Shown: piece after piece, positions 35,474 through 43,552 of the stretch
How positions within the stretch are numbered: position 1 is the first letter of the stretch
How the letters are laid out: each line of letters starts with the position of its first letter
Source of the DNA: Haloferax mucosum ATCC BAA-1512
GTDB taxonomy: Archaea > Halobacteriota > Halobacteria > Halobacteriales > Haloferacaceae
NCBI RefSeq assembly: GCF_000337815.1
Contig: NZ_AOLN01000013.1
Span: 124,001 to 188,000, forward strand
Reading direction: 5' to 3'
Length of the DNA: 64,000 bases
Program-made: the position numbers and the translations under genes
The notes under the pieces: model-generated
Told to the model about the DNA's origin: nothing
Database searches by the model: none
What the model saw: the letters and a program-made list of their open reading frames with translations, nothing else

Positions 35474-36322
35474 ATGATAGACGAGACCATCGAGGAGATT
35501 CGTGAGATGCAGACGCACAGCTCCTCGGTCGTCGCCGTCAAGGCCACGCAGTCGCTCGCAGAGTTGACCGAGCGCGACTACGCGACCGTCGAGGAGTTCG
35601 AACGCGACCTCGAACGGAACGTCGGCGCACTCAAGCGCGCGAACCCCTCGCACGCGTCGCTCTACAACGCACTGCAGGACGTACTCCAGAGTGTCCAAGG
35701 CGAGACCGACAGCCTCGACGAAGCGCGGGAACTCACTCACGAGACCATCGCTCGCGTGGTCGAAAACGTCGAGACCGGAAAGCGCCGCGCGGCCCAAGAG
35801 GCGGCCAAGACCATCGAAGACGGCGATACGTTCCTCACCCACGACTATTCGTCAACCGTGATGGAAGCCGTCGAAATCGCTGTCGCCGACGGTGCCGAAC
35901 TCACCGCCTACGTCACCGAGGCCCGCCCGCGATATCTCGGCCGGAAGTTCGCACGCGAACTCGCCGCCGTCGAAGACGTCGAACCGCATCTGATGGTTGA
36001 CGGCGCGTCGGGGTTGTTCTTGCCCAAGTGCGACCGGGTCATCATCGGCATGGACTGCATCGTCGAAGAGACGCTCTACAACCGCATCGGAACGTTCCCA
36101 CTCGTCGCCGCCGCCAACGAGGTCGGCGTTCCCGTCACCGTCGTCGGGTCCGGCGCGAAAGTCGTGGATGGCGGCTTCCGCTTCGAAAACGAGATTCGGT
36201 CACCCAGTGAAGTCATGCTCGAACCCGTCGAAGGCATCGAACTGGAAAATCCCGCCTACGACGCGACGCCGGTCGAACTCATCGACGAGGTCATCACCGA
36301 CGACGGCGTGCTGACGTTCTGA
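35474..36322 (+). CDS. e2b2: ribose-1,5-bisphosphate isomerase (eIF2B-like family)
   Basis: A 282-residue member of the eIF2B-alpha-like isomerase family. TARPRYLGRKFARELA-type sequence (here TEARPRYLGRKFARELAAVE is split over the motif), VDGASGLFLPKCDRVIIGMDCIVEETLYNRIGTF and VVGSGAKVVDGG are the family blocks. In archaea such proteins convert ribose-1,5-bisphosphate to ribulose-1,5-bisphosphate in nucleoside breakdown, with the haloarchaeal route ending in central metabolism. Confidence in the exact substrate is moderate; translation-factor annotations of this family are outdated. Confidence 0.85.
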   Translation: MIDETIEEIREMQTHSSSVVAVKATQSLAELTERDYATVEEFERDLERNVGALKRANPSHASLYNALQDVLQSVQGETDSLDEARELTHETIARVVENVETGKRRAAQEAAKTIEDGDTFLTHDYSSTVMEAVEIAVADGAELTAYVTEARPRYLGRKFARELAAVEDVEPHLMVDGASGLFLPKCDRVIIGMDCIVEETLYNRIGTFPLVAAANEVGVPVTVVGSGAKVVDGGFRFENEIRSPSEVMLEPVEGIELENPAYDATPVELIDEVITDDGVLTF

Positions 36323-36359
36323 GTCGCGTTCTCTTTCGTACACTCGCTGTTGCGGTTTT

Positions 36360-36741
36360 CAGGGTTGGCCAACGAAGAGTGCGCCAACGAACAGTACGAG
36401 ACAGTCGGCGCCGAATACAATCGACGCGAGCACACGCCTTCACTGATGTTTTTTGGGAAGCCGAGGAACCCAAACAGCGCACCAATCGGGGGCGAAACGA
36501 TAGTAGCGATCACCACAAGGTTGTCCCGAGGGCACCGGGGACGACACGAAAGTACGCTGAACCGAGCGTGGCAAGCGGAAAGATCGCTCCAGCGACGAGC
36601 GCCGTAGTTCCAAGTTATAGTCGAGATACCGACGGGCCGTGTAGACGCCGAGTTACGATGCCAGCGACGACACTGACAGCCGTACCGAAGACCAACAGGC
36701 CGAAGATCGAAGATAAGCGGCTGGCTGAAGACCATCAACGA
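36360..36741 (-). pseudogene. decayed small membrane-protein gene (stop codon plus frameshifts)
   Basis: In the 467-bp spacer between e2b2 and the dehydrogenase, the minus strand still encodes hydrophobic stretches spread over several frames. One frame reads SSIFGLLVFGTAVSVVAGIV, then an in-frame TAA, then LGTTALVAGAIFPLATLG up to GALGTTLW and a TGA. Another frame continues with LVVIATIVSPPIGALFGFL and GFP. A third ends SIVFGADCLVLFVGALFVG before a TGA at 36360-36362. Together they look like a three- or four-helix membrane protein destroyed by at least two frameshifts and a nonsense change. The original family is not known. Confidence 0.65.
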
Positions 36742-36789
36742 ACATAGCAGAGAATAGGCATGAAATCTGCTGGGCCGTTTTCAGCCCCG

Positions 36790-37926
36790 TTATTCGAGAC
36801 TGACCCACTCGCCGCTGTCGTCCGACCGCTCGATGGCGTCAAGAACCTTCTGTACTTCGTAGGCGTCCTCGAACGACGGGTGGAACTCGCTACCGTCTGC
36901 GACCGCCGAGAGGAACTCGTAGTTCTCGTGGACGAAGGTGTGTTCCCAGCCGATGACGTGGCCCGGCGGCCACCAGTTTCTCACGTAGGGGTCCGATTCG
37001 TCGGTGACGAGCACGGTTTCGTAGCCGCGGGCGTCGCCCGTCTTCACCCTGAGTTCGTTGAGGCGTTCGAGCGAGAACGTCAGACTCCCATCGGAGCCGT
37101 GAATCTCGATGGTGTGGTCGTTTTTGTGGCCGTCGGCGAACCGGGACGCCTCGAACGAGCCGACCGCGCCGTTTTCGAACGCGGCCTGCGCAGTGTAGGC
37201 GTCATCGACGGTGACGGGTTTGTACTCGTCCGTTCCGGGGACCGGTCGTTCGTCTACGAAGGTCTGGAGGTGGCCGGACACGCGTTCGATGTCGCCCGCG
37301 ACGTCGGCGACGAGGAAGCGCGCGAGGTCGATGGTGTGTGCGCCGAGATCGCCGAGCGCGCCGGACCCGGCGAGGTCTTTGTCCATGCGCCACGCCCACG
37401 GCGCTTCGGGGTCAACGAGCCAGTCTTGAAGATAGCGCCCGCGAACGTGTCGAATCTCCCCAAGTTCGCCGTCTTCGATGAGGCCTTTCGCGTACTGAAT
37501 CGCCGGGACGAAGCGGTAGTTGAACGCACACCCGGCCACGCCGTCGGCGTCGCGGGCGGCGTCGCGCATCGCTTCTGCCTCGTCGAGCGTCGGCGCGAGC
37601 GGTTTCTCGCAAAAGACGTGTGCGCCGGCTTCGAGGGCCGCAATCGAGGGTTCCGCGTGGAGGTGGTTCGGTCCGAGGTTGTAGAACACGTCAACGTCGT
37701 CCACGACGTCGCGCCAATCGGTCGCCGTCGATTCGAAGCCGAATCGGTCGGCGGCGTCGGCGAGGGCCTCCTCGTCGCGGCCGACGATAACGGAGCGCTC
37801 GACGTCGGGCGCGTCGGGGAAGAACATCGGGAGGCGCGCGAGGGCGTTGGAGTGGGCTTTGCCCATGAAGCGGTAGCCGAGGACACCGACTTTGAGGGGT
37901 TCAGATGATGAATTAGAGTCACTCAT
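36790..37926 (-). CDS. Gfo/Idh/MocA-family oxidoreductase
   Basis: A 378-residue NAD(P)-dependent dehydrogenase, second of this family in the window. The N-terminal loop is VGVLGYRFMGKAHSNALARLP, the EKP motif is CEKPLAPTLDEAEAMRDAA, and GALGDLGAHTIDLARFLV holds the catalytic Asp/His pair. It is 6 bp downstream of the TIM-barrel isomerase gene, so the two form a pair that would oxidise and isomerise a sugar or polyol. The substrate is not readable from sequence. Confidence 0.9.
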   Translation of the reverse strand: MSDSNSSSEPLKVGVLGYRFMGKAHSNALARLPMFFPDAPDVERSVIVGRDEEALADAADRFGFESTATDWRDVVDDVDVFYNLGPNHLHAEPSIAALEAGAHVFCEKPLAPTLDEAEAMRDAARDADGVAGCAFNYRFVPAIQYAKGLIEDGELGEIRHVRGRYLQDWLVDPEAPWAWRMDKDLAGSGALGDLGAHTIDLARFLVADVAGDIERVSGHLQTFVDERPVPGTDEYKPVTVDDAYTAQAAFENGAVGSFEASRFADGHKNDHTIEIHGSDGSLTFSLERLNELRVKTGDARGYETVLVTDESDPYVRNWWPPGHVIGWEHTFVHENYEFLSAVADGSEFHPSFEDAYEVQKVLDAIERSDDSGEWVSLE

Positions 37927-37932
37927 ACAGAA

Positions 37933-38901
37933 TCACTCCGCCCAGTAGGCGTCGCCGGGTTGCGTCTCGAAGACGGCCCGGTCGAGCACGTCCACGGCCT
38001 TTTCTAATCCCTCGTTCGAGGACGTGAGCGCGTCCTCGTGTTCGATAGAGAGCACGCCCTCGTAGCCGACCATGCGCAGAGTGGAGACGACGTCCTTCCA
38101 GTGGCCTTCGTCGTGGCCGTAGCCGATAGAACGGAAGAGCCACGAGCGGTCGGCCGTATCGGCGTAGGAGGTGGTGTCGAGAACGCCTTTGACCTTCGAG
38201 TGGTGGTCGTAGACCTTCGTGTCCTTCGCGTGGAAGTGGTGGATGGCGTCGTGGTCGCCGAGGAAACGAATCGCCTCGGTGACGTCGATATCCTGCCAGT
38301 AGAGGTGCGAAGGGTCGAAGTTCGCGCCGATGCGCTCGTTTGTCGCCTCCCGGAGTTTCAACATGCCCGTGGGTTCGTAGACGAGCATGTTCGGGTGCAT
38401 CTCGATGGCCATATCGACGCCGTGGTCGTCGGCGAAGGCGGCGAGGTCGGACCAGTAGTCGATGGCAACGTCCCACTGGTACTCGTGGGCGTCGGCGTGC
38501 TCTGTCGGCCACGGTGCCGTAATCCAGTTCGGAACCTCGTCGTTCGGACCGCCCGCGGGGAGACCGGAGAAACACGTAACCGTGTCCACGCCGAGCGCGT
38601 CGGCGAGTTCGATTGCCTCTCGGAGTTCCGTGTCCGCGTCGGCCGCTGTCTCCTCGTCAGGGTGGAGCGGGTTGTTGTGCGTCGCTAACGCGCTAATCTG
38701 CATCTCGCGGCGCTCGACGGCGGCGAGGAGGTCGGCCTGTTTGTCCTCGTCGTCGAGGACGGCCGTCCGCGAAACGTGGTCTTCGCCGGGCCAGCCGCCG
38801 ACGCCGAGTTCGACGCCCTCGACGCCGATACCCGACAGATAGTCGAGCGCACCGTCGAGAGATTCGTTTCCGAGCGGGACAGTGAGCACTCCGATGTACA
38901 T
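37933..38901 (-). CDS. sugar phosphate isomerase/epimerase-type TIM barrel
   Basis: A 322-residue xylose-isomerase-like TIM-barrel protein. Metal-binding residues are expected in VDMAIEMHPNM, GANFDPSHLYW, IHHFHAKDTKVYD and LSIEHEDA, giving the Glu/Asp/His/Glu set. VTCFSGLPAGG and WDVAIDYWSDLAAFADDHGV are family helices. It is the promoter-proximal gene of a two-gene unit with the dehydrogenase. Relatives act in inositol, sugar-acid or tagatose-type catabolism; the exact reaction is unknown. Confidence 0.88.
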   Translation of the reverse strand: MYIGVLTVPLGNESLDGALDYLSGIGVEGVELGVGGWPGEDHVSRTAVLDDEDKQADLLAAVERREMQISALATHNNPLHPDEETAADADTELREAIELADALGVDTVTCFSGLPAGGPNDEVPNWITAPWPTEHADAHEYQWDVAIDYWSDLAAFADDHGVDMAIEMHPNMLVYEPTGMLKLREATNERIGANFDPSHLYWQDIDVTEAIRFLGDHDAIHHFHAKDTKVYDHHSKVKGVLDTTSYADTADRSWLFRSIGYGHDEGHWKDVVSTLRMVGYEGVLSIEHEDALTSSNEGLEKAVDVLDRAVFETQPGDAYWAE

Positions 38902-38999
38902 ACACTGTCATACTACTACGAAGCGAATAAAAATTAAGGATGCGGGCAACCGCTCTCAGGAGCGATTTTGGTCGGGACGAGAACTCGCCAGCGGGCCTG

Positions 39000-39476
39000 T
39001 TATCGGAGTAAGAACTCGGAGAGACGCTCTCTGAGACCCGCTTCCTCGCCGAGTCGGAGGTAGAATGCCGAGCCACCGTCTTCGTAGTAGTTCTCGATTC
39101 GCCGGCGAACCGTGAAGCCGATGTTTTCGTAGAAGTCGAGGGCGTTCCGGTTCGTCGTTCTAGCGTGACAGGTCACGACTGGGTGTTCCTTTGCGACTTC
39201 GGCGACGAGTCGTTTGCCGTGTCCTTCGCCGCGGGCCTCTGGCAAGACGGCGAGAAAGAGAATGTATCCGTCGCGTCGGGTCGAAGCGAAGGCGACGAGC
39301 GCGTCGTTTTCGAAGAGGAGATACGTCATCGACCGGCGGTAGGCGTCCATGAAGAAGCCTCGGCGTTGCTTCAGGAGGCCCTCATCGACCCGAATTCGTT
39401 CTTTCAGGTCCCACGCGTCCTCAGCGTACTCCTTTTGGCCGGGGGCGTCGGTCCGCATCTCCACGTTGACGCTCAC
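39000..39476 (-). CDS. GNAT-family N-acetyltransferase
   Basis: A 158-residue acetyl-CoA-dependent transferase. The acetyl-CoA loop is VLPEARGEGHGKRLVAEVA; NALDFYENIGFTVRRRIENYY is the C-terminal motif B that fits RimI-like proteins. The start is a GTG (MSVNVEMRTD) that matches what I recall for haloarchaeal members; an ATG six codons later is the alternative. Substrate unknown, possibly protein N-termini or a small amine. It is divergent from archease with about 150 bp between starts. Confidence 0.85.
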   Translation of the reverse strand: MSVNVEMRTDAPGQKEYAEDAWDLKERIRVDEGLLKQRRGFFMDAYRRSMTYLLFENDALVAFASTRRDGYILFLAVLPEARGEGHGKRLVAEVAKEHPVVTCHARTTNRNALDFYENIGFTVRRRIENYYEDGGSAFYLRLGEEAGLRERLSEFLLR

Positions 39477-39629
39477 AGTCCGAGGTTACCGGAGCGAGAA
39501 TATAACTCCACCGTCCGTCAGGACGCGACGCGCGGAGTTCCGGCGGGTGCTATGGAACGCCGTCTTCCGGTCGTGTCGCGCGCGCCGACGACCGAAAGGA
39601 CGACGGTACGCGGTCACCCTGTGTCAGCT

Positions 39630-40040
39630 ATGAGTTTCACACTCCGGGAACATACAGCCGACGTGGCGGTCGAAGCCACCGGCGAAACCCTCGGCGACGC
39701 GTTCGCGGCGGTCGCAGACGGTCTCACCGCGGCGATGTGCGACCAGTTAGTCGAGACGGGCGAGCGATTCTCGTTTTCCGTCCGGGCGGAGAGTCTGGAG
39801 GCACTGCTGTTCGACTATCTCGACCACCTCATCTACGAACGTGACGTGCGCGGCGTCCTCCCGGCCGCGCACGAGTCGATAGTCCGCGAGGCCGACGACG
39901 AGTGGGTCGTTGACGCCTCGGCGCGCGGCATCCCCTTCACCGACGTTGACGCTCGGGACGTGAAGGCCGTCACGTACTCCGAGATGCGACTCGAACGGAC
40001 CGACGAGGAGTGGGACGCGTACGTCGTCTTCGACGTGTGA
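39630..40040 (+). CDS. archease, RtcB activator
   Basis: A 136-residue archease that speeds guanylylation of the RNA ligase RtcB. Characteristic parts are the start FTLREHTADVAVEATGETLGDAFAAVADGL, ALLFDYLDHLIYERDVRG, and the conserved Asp-rich C-terminus RGIPFTDVDARDVKAVTYSEMRL with VVFDV at the end. The gene precedes rtcB by 309 bp on the same strand, the expected functional pair in tRNA splicing. Confidence 0.95.
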   Translation: MSFTLREHTADVAVEATGETLGDAFAAVADGLTAAMCDQLVETGERFSFSVRAESLEALLFDYLDHLIYERDVRGVLPAAHESIVREADDEWVVDASARGIPFTDVDARDVKAVTYSEMRLERTDEEWDAYVVFDV

Positions 40041-40349
40041 CGTTCAGATTCAATCGTTTCATACCTTCTGTCGCGGTTTCTCTGCTGTATTCCGGACGAC
40101 CTCGTGCTGGCGCACATCTCGCTTTTCGGTCTCGTCTCGGCACGGCTCGTGACCGGTTGCGGGCCGTTCTCGGTAGACGCCGCACCTCCAGCCGCGAGGT
40201 CACCGACGACGGTGAGACACCCGGCCGACCCGCGGGTGCGGACTGACCCGTCTCGGTCGGGCCGAAACGGATCGAAACACGCCAAAACGTCGCAACCGCG
40301 CGCGGCGCGTGACGGAATCCTATTGAGTCGCCGTCTCGATTATTCGAAC
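40041..40349. other. 309-bp GC-rich spacer between archease and rtcB, no gene seen
   Basis: No reading frame with normal haloarchaeal composition and no tRNA or repeat array was recognised. The stretch directly before rtcB (CTATTGAG, near 40321) may hold a promoter for a nearly leaderless transcript. The size suggests that rtcB has its own promoter rather than relying on archease. Confidence 0.5.
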
Positions 40350-41810
40350 ATGACCACGCGCGAGTTCGGCACCATCGAACTGCGACGAGTTCGTGAGCAC
40401 GTCTGGGAGATTCCGCAGGAGGGCGAGATGAACGCCCCCGCGCGGGTGCTCGCCTCCGAGGCGTTGCTGGAACAGATCGGACAGGACAAGACGCTCGAAC
40501 AGTTGCGAAACGCGACGCACCTGCCAGGTATCACGAAACACGCCATCTGCATGCCTGACGGCCATCAGGGGTACGGTTTCCCCGTCGGCGGCGTGGGCGC
40601 GACTGACGCCCAAGATGGCTGTATCTCGCCTGGCGCGGTCGGCTACGACATCAACTGCGGCGTCCGCATGATGACGACGAACCTCACCTACGAAGACCTC
40701 CAGGGGAAGGAGGCGGAACTGGTTGACGCCCTCTTCGAGGCGATTCCGTCCGGTCTCGGCGGCGGCGGCGTCGTCAAGGGCGATGCAGAAACCATCGACG
40801 ATATCCTCGCACACGGGATGGAGTGGGCGCTCGACGCCGGCTACGCGACCGACGACGACCTCGCACACTGCGAAGACGAAGGCTTCCGCGACGACGCGCA
40901 CCCCGAATACGTCTCACAGAAGGCCAAAGACCGCGGCCGAAACCAGATCGGCAGTCTCGGCTCCGGGAATCACTTCCTCGAAGTCCAGCGGGTGACCGAC
41001 GTGTACCGCGACGACGTGGCCGAGTCGTTCGGTCTCGAAGCCGACCAAATCGTCGTCCTCATCCACTGTGGCTCTCGCGGTCTCGGCCACCAAACCTGTA
41101 CGGACTATCTCCGCCGTATCGAGAAGGAACACGCCGACCTCCTCGACGACTTGCCGGACAAGGAACTGGCCGCCGCACCCGCTGGATCGGAACTCGCCGA
41201 GGAGTACTACGGCGCGATGTGCGCCGCCATCAACTTCGCGTGGGTGAACCGCCAACTCATCATGCACCGAACGCGCGAGGTGTTCGCCGACGTATTCGAC
41301 CGCGACTGGCGAGACATGGAGATGCGACTGCTCTACGACGTGGCCCACAACATCGCCAAGAAGGAAGTCCACACCGTTGACGGCGAGGACCGAGAACTCT
41401 ACGTCCACCGTAAGGGTGCGACCAGAGCGTTCCCCGCGGGCCGACCCGAACTCCCGCCCGCGTACGCTGGCGTGGGACAGCCTGTCATCATTCCCGGGAG
41501 CATGGGTGCCGGAAGCTACGTCCTCCGCGGCGGCGACTCCTCGCTCGACCTCACGTTCGGTTCGACCGCCCACGGTGCGGGTCGGTTGATGAGTCGCACG
41601 AAGGCGAAACAGGAGTTCTGGGGCGAGACGGTACAAGAAGAACTCCGCGAGCAACAGAAAATCTTCGTCAAGGCACAGTCGGGTGCGACAGTCGCCGAGG
41701 AAGCGCCTGGCGTCTACAAGGACGTAGACGAGGTTGTCCGCGTTTCGGACGAGTTAGGAATCGGTGACAAAGTGGTCCGTACGTTCCCCGTCTGCAACAT
41801 CAAGGGGTAA
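40350..41810 (+). CDS. rtcB: tRNA-splicing RNA ligase
   Basis: A 486-residue GTP-dependent ligase that joins tRNA exon ends (2',3'-cyclic phosphate to 5'-OH). Metal and GMP-site motifs are MPDGHQGYGFPVGG, GYDINCGVRMM, IGSLGSGNHFLEVQ, VLIHCGSRGLGHQTC, YDVAHNIAKKE and the C-terminal GSMGAGSYVLRGG. SLDLTFGSTAHGAGRLMSR contains the His that becomes guanylylated. There is no intein in this copy. It acts with the archease encoded just upstream. Confidence 0.97.
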   Translation: MTTREFGTIELRRVREHVWEIPQEGEMNAPARVLASEALLEQIGQDKTLEQLRNATHLPGITKHAICMPDGHQGYGFPVGGVGATDAQDGCISPGAVGYDINCGVRMMTTNLTYEDLQGKEAELVDALFEAIPSGLGGGGVVKGDAETIDDILAHGMEWALDAGYATDDDLAHCEDEGFRDDAHPEYVSQKAKDRGRNQIGSLGSGNHFLEVQRVTDVYRDDVAESFGLEADQIVVLIHCGSRGLGHQTCTDYLRRIEKEHADLLDDLPDKELAAAPAGSELAEEYYGAMCAAINFAWVNRQLIMHRTREVFADVFDRDWRDMEMRLLYDVAHNIAKKEVHTVDGEDRELYVHRKGATRAFPAGRPELPPAYAGVGQPVIIPGSMGAGSYVLRGGDSSLDLTFGSTAHGAGRLMSRTKAKQEFWGETVQEELREQQKIFVKAQSGATVAEEAPGVYKDVDEVVRVSDELGIGDKVVRTFPVCNIKG

Positions 41811-41831
41811 ACCGAAGCGAGAAACGGCGGT

Positions 41832-42179
41832 TCAGGCGCCCGCGGCCGCAACGGCCTGGCGCTTGTAAAAGTAGTACACGAGCGCCGCGAGACCGACGAA
41901 GGCGGCCGTGATACCCTCGCCGACGGTACCACCGGAGAGGACCGACGAGACGACGTTTCCCAGCCCGAGCGCGAGGAGTAATAGGCCGCCGCCAAGAATC
42001 CACGCTCGCGGGTCGTTGTTAACGTCCGCGTACTGGCCGCTTTCGATGAGCGCCATCTCCTTTCTGTATTCGAGATACAGAATCGCGGTCCCGAAGCCGA
42101 TAATGGCGATTCCGAGGATGACGAACGGCGTGAAGAACAACGCGTCGGCGAGACCGCTTCCGGACTGAATGGGAATCAT
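41832..42179 (-). CDS. small membrane protein with three hydrophobic segments
   Basis: A 115-residue protein of unknown function. Segments FFTPFVILGIAIIGFGTAILYL, WILGGGLLLLALGLGNVVSSVL and GITAAFVGLAALVYYFYKR are separated by polar loops. The first is followed by EYRKEMALIESG, a pattern found in DUF6249-like proteins. It lies on the strand opposite rtcB, with the stop codons 22 bp apart. No neighbour suggests a function. Confidence 0.7.
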   Translation of the reverse strand: MIPIQSGSGLADALFFTPFVILGIAIIGFGTAILYLEYRKEMALIESGQYADVNNDPRAWILGGGLLLLALGLGNVVSSVLSGGTVGEGITAAFVGLAALVYYFYKRQAVAAAGA

Positions 42180-42268
42180 ACCACTCGTTCGACGGGTGAG
42201 CTATTGAACTCGTAGTGAGAACTGCTATCTCAGCGTCTCTTCACGACAATCGACCCGTCTCTCGAGAG

Positions 42269-42673
42269 TTAGAACCCATCCGGCCCACGTGGGCCAGCGT
42301 CCGGGCCTCTCGGACTCGGCGGTCCGTCCCCGCCGATGACGACGTAGTCGCTTTCGGGGACTGCCTCCACCTCGCGGCCGTGTTCGTACTTTACGAACGA
42401 GAGGTAGAACTCGCGGCCGCACGGTGCATCGCTCTCCGGGTTCTCCACGTCGTCGGCGTCGCTCACGGCTTCGGTCCACGTCAGGCCGGGTGCGTCGCTC
42501 TCGCCGCAGACGAAGTGGACGCCGTCAGAATCTTCGAATGCCTCGGCTGGGTCGGCGTACGCCCACCCTTCTAACGGATACGGCGTCACCGACTTATCCG
42601 CGAGATAGCCGCCTCGTTCGAGTTCGACGACCGCGCCGCAGTGCGGACAGTAGTACGTAACCGGGAATCCCAT
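42269..42673 (-). CDS. zinc-ribbon protein of unknown function
   Basis: A 134-residue cytosolic protein. YYCPHCGAVVELERGGYLADKSVTPYPLEGW holds the first CPxCG knuckle and VHFVCGESDAPG plus APCGREFYLSFV hold further cysteines that could complete one zinc site. The C-terminus is a low-complexity Gly/Pro/Arg tail (PPSPRGPDAGPRGPDGF). It resembles conserved haloarchaeal hypothetical proteins; no named family is certain. It stands alone between spacers of about 90 and 210 bp. Confidence 0.7.
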   Translation of the reverse strand: MGFPVTYYCPHCGAVVELERGGYLADKSVTPYPLEGWAYADPAEAFEDSDGVHFVCGESDAPGLTWTEAVSDADDVENPESDAPCGREFYLSFVKYEHGREVEAVPESDYVVIGGDGPPSPRGPDAGPRGPDGF

Positions 42674-42880
42674 GTCGTGGTGGTAGGACTCGGCGGGCTT
42701 AACGCCCTCGGCGATTCAGACGTGTCGTTCGGGCGGCGGGCGACGCGGAGACGGGACTTTATCACGGAGAACGCGGCCACACCCGTCGTGCGATAGGTAT
42801 CGCCGCGAGACGTGACGCGGGTGTGCGGCACGCCGTCTCGCGGAGCGGTCGTGCCGCCTGCCAGCAACCGTCTGCCCGGG

Positions 42881-43435
42881 TTAGACTCCTGACGGGCCGC
42901 CATCGACGTATCTGAACGCGACGCCGGCGCGTTCTGCTGTCGTCTCGTCACGGACGGAGTCGCCGACGAACACCGCGGCGCCGGGGTCGGTATCCATCCG
43001 ACCAAGTGTTTCGAGGAGCGGTTGGGGGTCCGGTTTTTGCGTCGCTACCGTGTCGCGGCCGACGACGGCGTCAACGTAGTCCGTGAGGTCGTGTACGTCG
43101 AGTGCGACCCGACACGCACCCTCGGCGTTGAGCGAGCAGACGCCCGACGGAACGCCGTCGTCCAGAAGATGATCAGCGAGGGGGAGGCGGTCTGAGACCC
43201 ATGCACCCTGTCGCTCGTGTGCCGATAGCTCCTGCTCCAGTTCGTCGCGGACACCGGCCTCGTCGGCAATGTCGAGCATCCCCCAGAGGTCCATCGAGTC
43301 GGCGTCCACGCCGGCGTCTCGCAGAACGAGCGCGGCGTCGTGGGCGGCCTCGTTCCAGTCAACGCGGAGGTTGACGAGCGTGCCGTCGAGGTCGTAGACG
43401 ACGGCGTCGAAATTCGAGAGGTCGGGGAGCATCAT
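42881..43435 (-). CDS. HAD-superfamily hydrolase (phosphoglycolate-phosphatase-like)
   Basis: A 184-residue small phosphatase. The nucleophile motif is VVYDLDGTLVNLR (DxDGT), the phosphate-binding Ser/Thr region is SGVCSLNAEG, the Lys is in VATQKPDPQPLLE, and motif IV is VFVGDSVRDETTAERAG. A helical cap of subclass I lies between motifs I and II. Substrate unknown; family relatives remove phosphate from phosphoglycolate or sugar phosphates. The start MMLPDLS or the next ATG fits equally. Confidence 0.88.
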   Translation of the reverse strand: MMLPDLSNFDAVVYDLDGTLVNLRVDWNEAAHDAALVLRDAGVDADSMDLWGMLDIADEAGVRDELEQELSAHERQGAWVSDRLPLADHLLDDGVPSGVCSLNAEGACRVALDVHDLTDYVDAVVGRDTVATQKPDPQPLLETLGRMDTDPGAAVFVGDSVRDETTAERAGVAFRYVDGGPSGV

Positions 43436-43552
43436 TGAACGCAGTACGGGACCGGAGCGAAAAGACGCTTCGGGAGGTCCTCGATACCGCCGCGCGGAAC
43501 ACCCGCTCTGTGACCCGCCTGCATCGGAGTTGGGAATCGCGCGTGCGCGAAC

